Assembly (NCBI RefSeq): GCF_002413825.1
Contig: NZ_DHXT01000196.1
Location: 1 to 13,650, forward strand
From: Rhodoferax sp. UBA5149
Lineage (GTDB): Bacteria; Pseudomonadota; Gammaproteobacteria; Burkholderiales; Burkholderiaceae_C
Length of the DNA: 13,650 nucleotides
Direction: 5' to 3'
Shown here: positions 6,708 through 12,368 of the stretch, in pieces
Numbering within the stretch: position 1 is the stretch's first letter
How the letters are laid out: each line of letters opens with the position of its first letter
Made by a program: the position numbers and the translations under genes
Notes under the pieces: generated by a model
The model's input: the letters and a program-made list of their open reading frames with translations, nothing else
What the model was told of the DNA's origin: nothing
The model's database searches: none

Positions 6708-7522
6708 GCAGCCGCCTTAAATACGGGGACTGCAAGGGTGGCCCCCGTTGCCTGCACCGCTGCCGTGGCTTTGGTCATGCCAGGGTTGCCGGGGGTCTGG
6801 TGGTCGTCATCAGCGGCGATGATGATTTTGAGAGCGGGGTACTTGCTGCGCAGTGCCACGGCGACCGCCTCAAGATTTCCGGCATTGAAGGCGACCGCGA
6901 CGGCGTGGCCGGTGCATTCGTGGATGCTTGCGCCGGTGGCAATCCCCTCGCACACGATCAGCGCGCCCTTGGGTTTGCCGATACCGAAATAGCAACCTTT
7001 GACCCTGCCGCCCGACATAAACATCTTGGTGCCGTCCGGTGCGATGGTCTGCAAGCTGTGCACCGTGCCCGCCGTGTCACGCATCGGGATCAACAGCTTG
7101 TCACCCTCGATCTTTGCGCCATGGGGCTGGATGCCCTTGCGGGTCAGATAGTCGTGCTGGGTGCAAAGCGTGGCTGCCGTCCAGCGCTTGAGTGCGTCGG
7201 CTGCTGCCAATTGCTGGCGCTGTGCCAGGTCGTCTTCACGCTGGCGCTGCATGGCCTTGACGCGCTCACGGTGGGCAACCCGTTCCGCTTCGGTCATGGA
7301 CGTGTCGGTCTTGCTGCACCAGTTTTGCGTAAAGCCCTCGCGCCAGTCGCCAAACGCCCCTGCGGCGATGCCGTCGGTGTGCAGCATGTACCAGCCATTT
7401 TTGTGGGTGGGTTTGCCGTTGGTGCTGAAACGGTGGATTACGCCGTCGTCAATGATTTCAGTCGGTGGTGTCAGTCCCGCCGCTGCAATGGCCTGCCTGA
7501 ATTGGTCGATCAGGTCGTTCAT
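6704..7522 (-). CDS. Toprim-domain primase
   Basis: 272 residues. The C-terminal half is a Toprim fold: LIVCEGIATGASI with Glu192 and Gly193, and IIAADDDH with Asp238-240, the acidic metal-binding triad of DnaG-like primases. The N-terminal part (GWYMLHTDGIAAGAFGDWREG, 43-63) resembles plasmid/phage primases of the TraC/P4 style. A likely helical linker lies at about 78-118. No zinc-ribbon cysteine set is visible. GGGAG lies 6 nt before the ATG. It is 31 bp behind the AlpA-like gene and overlaps the DUF3987 gene by 4 bp; together they make a minimal replication module. It would synthesise RNA primers on the excised element. Confidence 0.9.
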   Translation of the reverse strand: MNDLIDQFRQAIAAAGLTPPTEIIDDGVIHRFSTNGKPTHKNGWYMLHTDGIAAGAFGDWREGFTQNWCSKTDTSMTEAERVAHRERVKAMQRQREDDLAQRQQLAAADALKRWTAATLCTQHDYLTRKGIQPHGAKIEGDKLLIPMRDTAGTVHSLQTIAPDGTKMFMSGGRVKGCYFGIGKPKGALIVCEGIATGASIHECTGHAVAVAFNAGNLEAVAVALRSKYPALKIIIAADDDHQTPGNPGMTKATAAVQATGATLAVPVFKAAA

Positions 7523-7553
7523 GGTGTGCTCCCTTTGGGTCCGCCGGAGCCAG

Positions 7554-7799
7554 TTAGGACGCTGCGTGTTTGGCTTGGGCGGTGCTGGTCATGCGGCCAT
7601 TGGCGTTCATCCAGGCATCAACATCGGACTGAAAGTAGAAGACGCGGCCACGTTTGATGAACTTTGGACCATTGCCGTTGCAGCGCATCATGGCCAAAGT
7701 CTTGTCAGAAAGGCCGGTGTACCTCGAGGTATTGCACGTATCCATACGGCCATCTGGGTAAGTGACTACTTCGATGGATTTGATTTGAGGTTGCGTCAT
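7554..7799 (-). CDS. AlpA-like helix-turn-helix protein, probable excisionase/regulator
   Basis: 81 residues. TSRYTGLSDKTLAMMRCNG (24-42) is a MerR/AlpA-type helix-turn-helix, followed by the wing GPKFIKRGRVFYFQSDVDAWM that is typical of HTH_17/AlpA proteins. In P4-like and other integrative elements such proteins regulate the integrase or act as excisionase. It is the first gene of the leftward operon and is transcribed divergently from the RHH/integrase operon. It has no clear Shine-Dalgarno sequence. Binding to the shared promoter region (7831-7882) would fit its expected role, but that is inferred. Confidence 0.85.
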   Translation of the reverse strand: MTQPQIKSIEVVTYPDGRMDTCNTSRYTGLSDKTLAMMRCNGNGPKFIKRGRVFYFQSDVDAWMNANGRMTSTAQAKHAAS

Positions 7800-7830
7800 G
7801 ATTTGCTGATGTGTAAGTTAAGACACTACG

Positions 7831-7860
7831 AGAATAATTTATTAAATAGTAGATTGTCAA
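7831..7860 (-). promoter_or_regulatory. Leftward promoter for the AlpA/primase operon
   Basis: On the minus strand a perfect TTGACA (complement of 7855-7860) is followed after 18 bp by TATTCT (complement of 7831-7836, 4 of 6 to TATAAT). It overlaps the -35 of the rightward promoter almost completely, so RNA polymerase can probably hold only one of the two at a time. Confidence 0.55.
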
Positions 7861-7882
7861 AGAACTATTGTAGTGATAGACT
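7854..7882 (+). promoter_or_regulatory. Rightward promoter for the RHH/integrase operon
   Basis: TTGTCA (7854-7859, 5 of 6) and TAGACT (7877-7882, 4 of 6) are separated by 17 bp. Transcription would begin near 7889, giving a leader of about 35 nt before the ATG at 7924. Confidence 0.55.
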
Positions 7883-7889
7883 TTCGCAG

Positions 7890-7916
7890 AAGGTAATAGA
7901 ACCTTTGAACCAAAGG
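7890..7916 (+). promoter_or_regulatory. Two mutually exclusive leader hairpins masking the RBS
   Basis: Hairpin A pairs AAGGT (7890-7894) with ACCTT (7901-7905). Hairpin B pairs CCTTTG (7902-7907) with CAAAGG (7911-7916). They share 7902-7905 and cannot coexist. Hairpin B covers the AAAGGA ribosome binding site (7912-7917) of the RHH gene. Arms are short (5 and 6 bp), so the regulatory role is a proposal. Confidence 0.4.
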
Positions 7917-7923
7917 ACACGAC

Positions 7924-8616
7924 ATGGCAACCGAAAAACCGGAAAGCAAACGCAAGGGTGGTGGCGGCAAATTGGCCCGTTCTGTGATCGTCACAGTACG
8001 GATGGACGCGCAACTCAATTACCTGGCGGACTTGGCAGCGCGCAAGCAGCGGCGCACGCTTTCAAGCTTCATTGAATGGGCGGTACAGCAGAGCTTCGGT
8101 GAACTGACGTTGCGTGAGGGTTCAGGCTACAACGGTGACGACTCAGTCTCGCTAAAGGACATGGAAAAGAACCTGTGGGATGTTGACGAATCAGAGCGGT
8201 TTGCCCGTTTGGCGATTCATTTCCCCGAATTGCTAACGCACGAGGAGCAAGAGCGTTGGAAGTTGCTTACCGATAGCCAGCTTCTGTCCCCAGCCATGCA
8301 GCGCAATAACGGCAATCGCACTTGGGATTGGGCGAAGCTAGAAGACGTTGTATTTCCGGTGTTGCGCCGGGCTTGGGCTTCACTGTTGGTTGCCCATGAA
8401 GGTGGCCCTGAGGCGGGGCGTAAATGGGTCAGCGCCACGCAAGCAAACATCAGCACGATTTACAAAGGTGGTGCGCCCAGCTTGCCTACTGCCCAGCCAG
8501 CCCCAGCACGACCCGCTCCTGTATCTGCGCCAACCAGACCGCCACCAGTAGCTGCGCCAGCAAAGCCCAAACCTACGCCCAGCTTTGACGACATGGACGA
8601 TGACATTCCGTTCTAA
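7924..8616 (+). CDS. Ribbon-helix-helix protein with SSB-like C-terminal tail
   Basis: 230 residues, AAGGA 6 nt before the ATG. The N-terminus is basic and Gly-rich (1-19). Then RSVIVTVRMDAQLNYLADLA (19-38) and RTLSSFIEWAVQQSF (44-58) form a likely Arc/CopG-type ribbon-helix-helix DNA-binding unit. A middle region (about 75-180) is unrecognised. A Pro/Ala-rich linker (184-219) leads to SFDDMDDDIPF at the very C-terminus. That ending closely copies the acidic tip of bacterial SSB (DFDDDIPF), which recruits PriA, RecQ, exonuclease I, the chi subunit and others. There is no OB fold. Fifteen bp separate it from the integrase, so they are co-transcribed. A role in controlling integration or in bringing host replication proteins to element DNA is inferred. 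Confidence 0.8.
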   Translation: MATEKPESKRKGGGGKLARSVIVTVRMDAQLNYLADLAARKQRRTLSSFIEWAVQQSFGELTLREGSGYNGDDSVSLKDMEKNLWDVDESERFARLAIHFPELLTHEEQERWKLLTDSQLLSPAMQRNNGNRTWDWAKLEDVVFPVLRRAWASLLVAHEGGPEAGRKWVSATQANISTIYKGGAPSLPTAQPAPARPAPVSAPTRPPPVAAPAKPKPTPSFDDMDDDIPF

Positions 8617-8631
8617 GCCAGGGAAAAAATC

Positions 8632-9825
8632 ATGTCTAAAACTTTCACAAAACTCACCCGCCCAGCCATGCGCAAGCTTGCTGCTGGCGACAAGCTCAAC
8701 GAGCACGGCATTACCTTTGAGCGCCAGGCCAACAGCGACGGCGTGTTCAGTGTCAACGTCATGGTTGATGGTCAGCGTATTCACCGCGTCATTGGGCGCG
8801 AATCGGACGGCACCACGCGCACACAGGCAGAGGAATTTATCGACAAGGCGCGCCAGGATGCGAAGGCTGGTCGCCTGAACCTGCCCAAGGGCCGCAAGCT
8901 GGCGCTGACGTTCAGCGAGGCAGCAAGCCAATACCTTGCCAAACTGGTACAGGAAGACGGCAAAGACCTGCCCATGAAGGGCTACCGCCTGAACGTGCAC
9001 CTGACACCGTTTTTCGGTGACACGCAGCTTGCCAAGATCACCACGTTTGACGTGGAGCGGTACAAGAAACAGCGCGGCAGCGAATTGGTTGTGCGCCCCA
9101 ATGGGCCAGGCGGTAAACCATCCGTCGGCGGCGAAACCAAACCCGCCACGATCAACCGCGAACTGGCGGCGCTGTCGCACCTGTTCAGCAAGGCTGTGGA
9201 GTGGGGATGGGTTGATCACAGGCCCGCCACCATCAAACGCCTAAAAGAGCACTCGGGGCGCATCACCTATTTGACGGTGGAGCAAATCGAGCGGCTGCTG
9301 AAAATGGCCGAAGGTGATCAGAACCGCCAGATTCATCCCTTCATCAAGATCGGGCTCGATACCTCGATGCGCAAAACGGAAATCCTGAGCATTCAGCGCA
9401 AAGACATCAATCTGCAACAGCTTGTCATCTACATCCCCAAGGCCAAGGCCGGGGCGCGTGAGCAACCCATTACCGCCGACCTTGGTGAATACCTTGCTGC
9501 CTACGTCGCCACCTTGCGACCCGGCGAACAATGGCTATTTCCATCACCGGCAGCCAAGGACGGGCGCACGGTCAATCTGGACAAACCATTTCGCCGTTGC
9601 GTGCTGGCGGCGGGGCTGGATGTCAAACAGGTGGTGCGCCACACGCTGCGCCATACCGCGATCACGCACCTGGTGCAGGCCGGTGTGGACCTGCCCACAG
9701 TGAAGCGGATCAGCGGCCACAAGAACCTGAGCATGGTCGAACGCTACAGCCACCAGAATGGCGCGCACATTCAAGCGGCGATGGATAAGCTGTCGGAGCG
9801 GTACAGGGTGAAAACGTCTTTTTGA
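8632..9825 (+). CDS. int: Tyrosine-recombinase integrase
   Basis: 397 residues, AGGGA 7 nt before the ATG. Arm-binding and core-binding parts occupy about 1-205. The catalytic domain holds Arg247 (DTSMRKTEIL), a Lys at 270 or 272, His337 and Arg340 (HTLRHTAITHL), His363 (SGHKN) and nucleophile Tyr372 (ERYSH). The usual Gly of TGMR is Ser here, a mild change. All key residues are present, so it should be active. It integrates the element at the 3' part of tRNA-Asn, shown by the 47-bp repeats. The gene is not next to an att site: the retron lies between it and attR, suggesting the retron was gained downstream of int. Confidence 0.96.
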   Translation: MSKTFTKLTRPAMRKLAAGDKLNEHGITFERQANSDGVFSVNVMVDGQRIHRVIGRESDGTTRTQAEEFIDKARQDAKAGRLNLPKGRKLALTFSEAASQYLAKLVQEDGKDLPMKGYRLNVHLTPFFGDTQLAKITTFDVERYKKQRGSELVVRPNGPGGKPSVGGETKPATINRELAALSHLFSKAVEWGWVDHRPATIKRLKEHSGRITYLTVEQIERLLKMAEGDQNRQIHPFIKIGLDTSMRKTEILSIQRKDINLQQLVIYIPKAKAGAREQPITADLGEYLAAYVATLRPGEQWLFPSPAAKDGRTVNLDKPFRRCVLAAGLDVKQVVRHTLRHTAITHLVQAGVDLPTVKRISGHKNLSMVERYSHQNGAHIQAAMDKLSERYRVKTSF

Positions 9826-9868
9826 GCACGCCGTTTGAATGCCGATCCAATGAAGTTAGACCTCCTCT

Positions 9869-9897
9869 TTTACCTAGCAGAATCGATAAACTAGAAT
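9869..9897 (+). promoter_or_regulatory. Retron promoter
   Basis: TTTACC (9869-9874, 4 of 6) and TAGAAT (9892-9897, 5 of 6) are separated by exactly 17 bp. The expected start, about 7 nt downstream, falls at 9904, directly at the a1 arm of the retron RNA (9905). This matches how retron RNAs are usually made: transcription starts at or just before a1. Confidence 0.65.
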
Positions 9898-9904
9898 GAA
9901 CACC

Positions 9905-10032
9905 GGCCCCCAGATAGATTTTTGCCGCTGTTTCGGCGGCATGGCCGAAACGGGTAGAGCCATTGCGCTCTATCTGCCTTGCGCTGTACCCTCAGTGCTT
10001 CCTCTTGCTTTGCATAAGAGTTTCTGGGGGCC
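9905..10032 (+). ncRNA. Retron msr-msd RNA
   Basis: The ends are a perfect 10-bp inverted pair, a1 GGCCCCCAGA (9905-9914) and a2 TCTGGGGGCC (10023-10032), the closing stem of retron RNAs. The first free G after a1 is 9917, a candidate branching guanosine. Stem-loops: GCCGC/GCGGC around 9924-9940; 9952-9960 with 9967-9975 (9 bp, two G.U); 9981-9986 with 9993-9998 (6 bp, one G.U); 10002-10006 with 10016-10020 (5 bp). The first one or two probably belong to msr, the last to msd. The RT gene starts 26 bp after a2. Total about 128 nt. The msr/msd border is not determined from sequence. Confidence 0.8.
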
Positions 10033-10058
10033 ACTTTCACTTGTGACTGAATCTGACA

Positions 10059-11822
10059 ATGTCGCAGCTTGACCGCCTTCGTAAAGCGACCTGCCTTGAT
10101 GACCTCGCGCAACTAGTCAATTTCAAGCCGCAAGCCATTACCTACATTCTTTTCAAACTCACCGACGCGCAAAAATTCACTGAGTTTGAAATTTCTAAGC
10201 AATCCGGTGGAAAACGAACGATTTCGGCACCAACGGAAAGACTAAAAAGACTGCAAAAAAATTTAGCAGATTTGCTGGCAAATTGCCTTTTAGAAGTGGA
10301 GGCCACCGGAGAGCGAAAAACTCCGTTCGTGCATGGCTTCGTTAAAGGAAGATCAATCGCCACAAATGCCAAGAACCATCGAAACAAGCGATGGGTTTTG
10401 AATCTTGATCTTCACGATTTCTTCGGCACCATTAATTTTGGACGTGTTCGCGGTATTCTGATAAAGGATCGAAATTTTTTATTGCATCCAACAGTAGCAA
10501 CACTGATTGCGCAAATTTCTTGCTACAAGAATGCACTGCCACAAGGCGCACCTACATCACCGATCATTTCAAACATAGTTGGTCGACCACTTGACTTGAA
10601 GCTTGTGGACTTGGCCAAGAGGTATGGCTGCAATTACACGCGCTTTGCCGACGACATTACGTTTTCAACCAACAAAGCTGATTTTCCTGAACAGCTTGCA
10701 AAACTTGCAACCAATACGACGCACGATTGGGTCTTGGGCGACAAAATTCGCGAAGCCGTAGCGAAAGCTGGGTTTGTCGAAAACCCCAAAAAAACTCGGC
10801 TTCAATACTTCAAAAATCGCCAAGAAGTCACGGGACTCGTGGTCAACAAACGAGTCAATGTCACACGGGAATATCGCAAAACAGTTCGCGCGATGCTTGA
10901 CAGACTCGTGACTACTGGTAAGTTTGAAATGCAACCTGCCCGTGTACACCGCATTGCTAACAAACGCACAAAGCAAGTTGACCCTTTACGTCAACTGCAG
11001 GGCATGCTTGGCTTTATTGATTGGATTGACTTGCGATCCACCGCCAATGCGCGACACCTATCTCCAGAAGCACAGGCGCACACAAAGACAAAATCTCACC
11101 GCCTGGAAGGCTTAACTTCACAGGAAAAACAGTACCGAAAGTTTTTGCTTTACCGCAATTTCTTTTCCGCCAGTCAGCCGTTGATCCTGACAGAGGGAAA
11201 AACGGACAAGACTCACCTTCGAGTTGCCGCCATACAACTTGGGAATGGATATCCCGATTTGGTGGATGTGACTGGCTCGCACCCGACCCTTTTGTTTCGC
11301 ATTTTCCCCAGTCTGGCGCGCAGGACAAACGCATTGCTGGGACTGTGTGGTGGCACCTCTGATTTGGCGGCATTTCTGCACGCATACAAAGCTGAAACCA
11401 AGAAATTCGACGTGCTTCAGATGGGCCAACCACTCATCGTGGTGGTGGACAAGGACAACGGCTGGAAAACGATAGGTGGCGCGATTGGAGGCGGTGCCAA
11501 TGGCAGCCAGCCCTTTTATCACGTATGCACAAACCTGTATGTGGTTTGCATACCGCCGCCACCTGGAAAGCCAGAGGGTTGCATTGAAGACTTGTACAAG
11601 CCAGAGACACTGGGTATCGAGCTTGATGGCAAATTGTTCGACAAATCAAACAACACAAAGGACAAAGGCAAGCACTATGGAAAAACAGTTTTTGTAGAAA
11701 AGATTGTTCTCCCGAATGCAGCGAAAATTGACTTCAGTGGATTCAAGCCTTTGTTGGACAGGTTGGCCGCCGTCGTGCAGGACCATAAGAAAAAGCATTC
11801 CAGTCCGAAGATGGCTCTATGA
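10059..11822 (+). CDS. Retron reverse transcriptase fused to a Toprim domain
   Basis: 587 residues; an in-frame TGA 15 nt before the ATG fixes the start, and no clear Shine-Dalgarno sequence is seen. The RT part (about 1-310) has the retron-specific NAKNH (103-107, NAxxH) and VTG (257-259), the first catalytic Asp117 (LDLHDFF), QGAPTSPIISN (162-172) and FADD (196-199), with Phe in place of the common Tyr. The C-terminal part is a Toprim domain: LILTEGKTD (375-383, Glu379) and VVVDKDNG (461-468, Asp464/Asp466), then GCIEDLY (507-513). This matches Ec67 (Eco2), a single-protein RT-Toprim anti-phage retron of very similar length. The RT should make msDNA from the RNA at 9905-10032, which holds the Toprim effector in check until phage attack. 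Base composition is visibly more AT-rich than int. Confidence 0.93.
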   Translation: MSQLDRLRKATCLDDLAQLVNFKPQAITYILFKLTDAQKFTEFEISKQSGGKRTISAPTERLKRLQKNLADLLANCLLEVEATGERKTPFVHGFVKGRSIATNAKNHRNKRWVLNLDLHDFFGTINFGRVRGILIKDRNFLLHPTVATLIAQISCYKNALPQGAPTSPIISNIVGRPLDLKLVDLAKRYGCNYTRFADDITFSTNKADFPEQLAKLATNTTHDWVLGDKIREAVAKAGFVENPKKTRLQYFKNRQEVTGLVVNKRVNVTREYRKTVRAMLDRLVTTGKFEMQPARVHRIANKRTKQVDPLRQLQGMLGFIDWIDLRSTANARHLSPEAQAHTKTKSHRLEGLTSQEKQYRKFLLYRNFFSASQPLILTEGKTDKTHLRVAAIQLGNGYPDLVDVTGSHPTLLFRIFPSLARRTNALLGLCGGTSDLAAFLHAYKAETKKFDVLQMGQPLIVVVDKDNGWKTIGGAIGGGANGSQPFYHVCTNLYVVCIPPPPGKPEGCIEDLYKPETLGIELDGKLFDKSNNTKDKGKHYGKTVFVEKIVLPNAAKIDFSGFKPLLDRLAAVVQDHKKKHSSPKMAL

Positions 11823-11956
11823 GTAAATGCAAGTTCGCCAAACACTGGCCCAGGCTCCAAAATTGTGCTGATTCACCGTCGCATCACCCATCGGCTCACT
11901 CCCTGATCATTTTGGTAGCCCTTGACGGTTTGAACTGATATGGGTTTCCTGACGCA

Positions 11957-11974
11957 ATTACACAGGAATTACAC
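11957..11974. promoter_or_regulatory. Putative integrase arm-type sites, right arm
   Basis: An exact copy, in the same orientation, of the 18-bp double site ATTACACAGGAATTACAC at 376-393. It lies 71 bp inside attR. Two ATTACAC words are 11 bp apart. The left end has one extra inverted GTGTAAT, so the two arms are not equal, as is usual for tyrosine-integrase elements. Confidence 0.5.
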
Positions 11975-11982
11975 TTTCGCGC

Positions 11983-12021
11983 CACAAAAAGAAAAGCCTG
12001 CTAGCAATTAAGTAGCAGGCT
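11983..12021 (-). terminator. Element-borne terminator for the restored tRNA-Asn
   Basis: A perfect 9-bp stem, AGCCTGCTA (11995-12003) and TAGCAGGCT (12013-12021), around a 9-nt loop. On the minus strand it is followed by TTTTCTTTTTG (complement of 11984-11994). It replaces the chromosomal terminator now at 143-175, so the element supplies both a new tRNA 3' end and a new terminator. Confidence 0.8.
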
Positions 12022-12045
12022 CTCTAGTGCCCATAAGGCTTGTAG

Positions 12046-12092
12046 TGGCTCCTCGACCTGGGCTCGAACCAGGGACCTACGGATTAACAGTC
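12046..12092 (-). repeat. attR: 47-bp direct repeat within tRNA-Asn
   Basis: Identical to 193-239 over 47 bp and diverging at both ends. It spans the tRNA from the anticodon stem to CCA, so the crossover is in the anticodon-loop or 3' region. Confidence 0.93.
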
Positions 12093-12121
12093 CGGCGCTC
12101 TACCAACTGAGCTATCGAGGA
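12046..12121 (-). tRNA. tRNA-Asn (GTT)
   Basis: A 76-nt gene with CCA encoded. Acceptor TCCTCGA/TCGAGGA, D stem GCTC/GAGC, anticodon loop CTGTTAA with anticodon GTT, and T stem CCTGG/CCAGG around TTCGAGC are all intact. The 3' 47 bases are the attR repeat, so the 3' part of the working gene is element-derived. A TATAAT box at 12133-12138 (minus strand) lies at a suitable distance upstream. Confidence 0.97.
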
Positions 12122-12132
12122 ACAAGCCTCAA

Positions 12133-12138
12133 ATTATA
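12133..12138 (-). promoter_or_regulatory. -10 box of tRNA-Asn
   Basis: On the minus strand this reads TATAAT, a perfect -10 consensus, ending 11 bp before the first tRNA base. No good -35 was found at 16-18 bp spacing. Confidence 0.5.
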
Positions 12139-12240
12139 GCGTTATTTTTCAACCGTCTTTGCCGGTGATGCAGGATCGACGCAAAAATCCTGTTCAGAAT
12201 TTCATCCGTGGCGGTGAATACGAATTCCAGGATAATCCAG

Positions 12241-12320
12241 CACCGCTAGAGGTGTCGCCTGTAGGTGACTGAGACATACTCTTTGAACCTGATCTGGGTC
12301 GTGCCAGCGTAGGGAAGCTT
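12241..12320 (+). promoter_or_regulatory. TPP riboswitch (thi box)
   Basis: It has the conserved TPP aptamer words: CTGAGA (12269-12274), GAACCTGATCTGG (12285-12297) and CCAGCGTAGGGA (12304-12315). GAGGTGTC and GAC...CATACTC form the pyrimidine-sensing arm, with an extra small hairpin between them, and CTGG/CCAG form the pyrophosphate arm. It stands 49 bp before thiM and should shut off thiM-thiE when thiamine pyrophosphate is plentiful. GGGAAG (12312-12317) can instead pair with CTTCCC (12321-12326), a possible switch partner. Confidence 0.93.
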
Positions 12321-12368
12321 CTTCCCCTTGCGCCCGTCTGGCCCATGTCTTACCTATTTGGGAATTGC

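Larger units (their letters stand above)
11823..12045. other. Right arm of the element
   Basis: Between the retron stop and attR there is no gene. It holds the second 18-bp arm motif (11957-11974) and the element-borne terminator for tRNA-Asn (11983-12021). I found no clear plus-strand terminator directly after the RT gene; the 9-bp hairpin at 11995-12021 could also stop rightward transcription weakly. Confidence 0.6.
193..12092. mobile_element. Integrative element in tRNA-Asn, with replication module and defence cargo
   Basis: The boundaries are the perfect 47-bp direct repeats at 193-239 and 12046-12092. The element carries a tyrosine integrase, an AlpA-like HTH protein (candidate excisionase/regulator), a Toprim primase and a DUF3987 P-loop protein. 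Cargo is an EcoRII-like restriction-modification operon with Vsr, and a retron. A shared 18-bp motif lies near both ends (376-393, 11957-11974). No structural phage genes, relaxase or conjugation genes are visible, so self-transfer is not supported. It may use a helper, like phage satellites, or be a minimal integrative island. The cargo genes, the retron especially, look more AT-rich than the flanking thiM, which is consistent with transfer. Confidence 0.9.

Noticed and set aside
6800..8075. Plus-strand open frames over the primase, AlpA-like and promoter region
   Set aside because: Antisense to genes with Toprim and HTH motifs and crossing the divergent promoter; no domain seen.
8380..9219. 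Minus-strand open frame of 279 codons
   Set aside because: Antisense to the RHH protein and integrase, both of which have recognisable domains.
10059..11822. Group II intron or DGR reverse transcriptase
   Set aside because: No maturase or HNH domain, no template/variable repeat pair; NAxxH and VTG motifs, the adjacent a1/a2 RNA and the Toprim fusion point to a retron.
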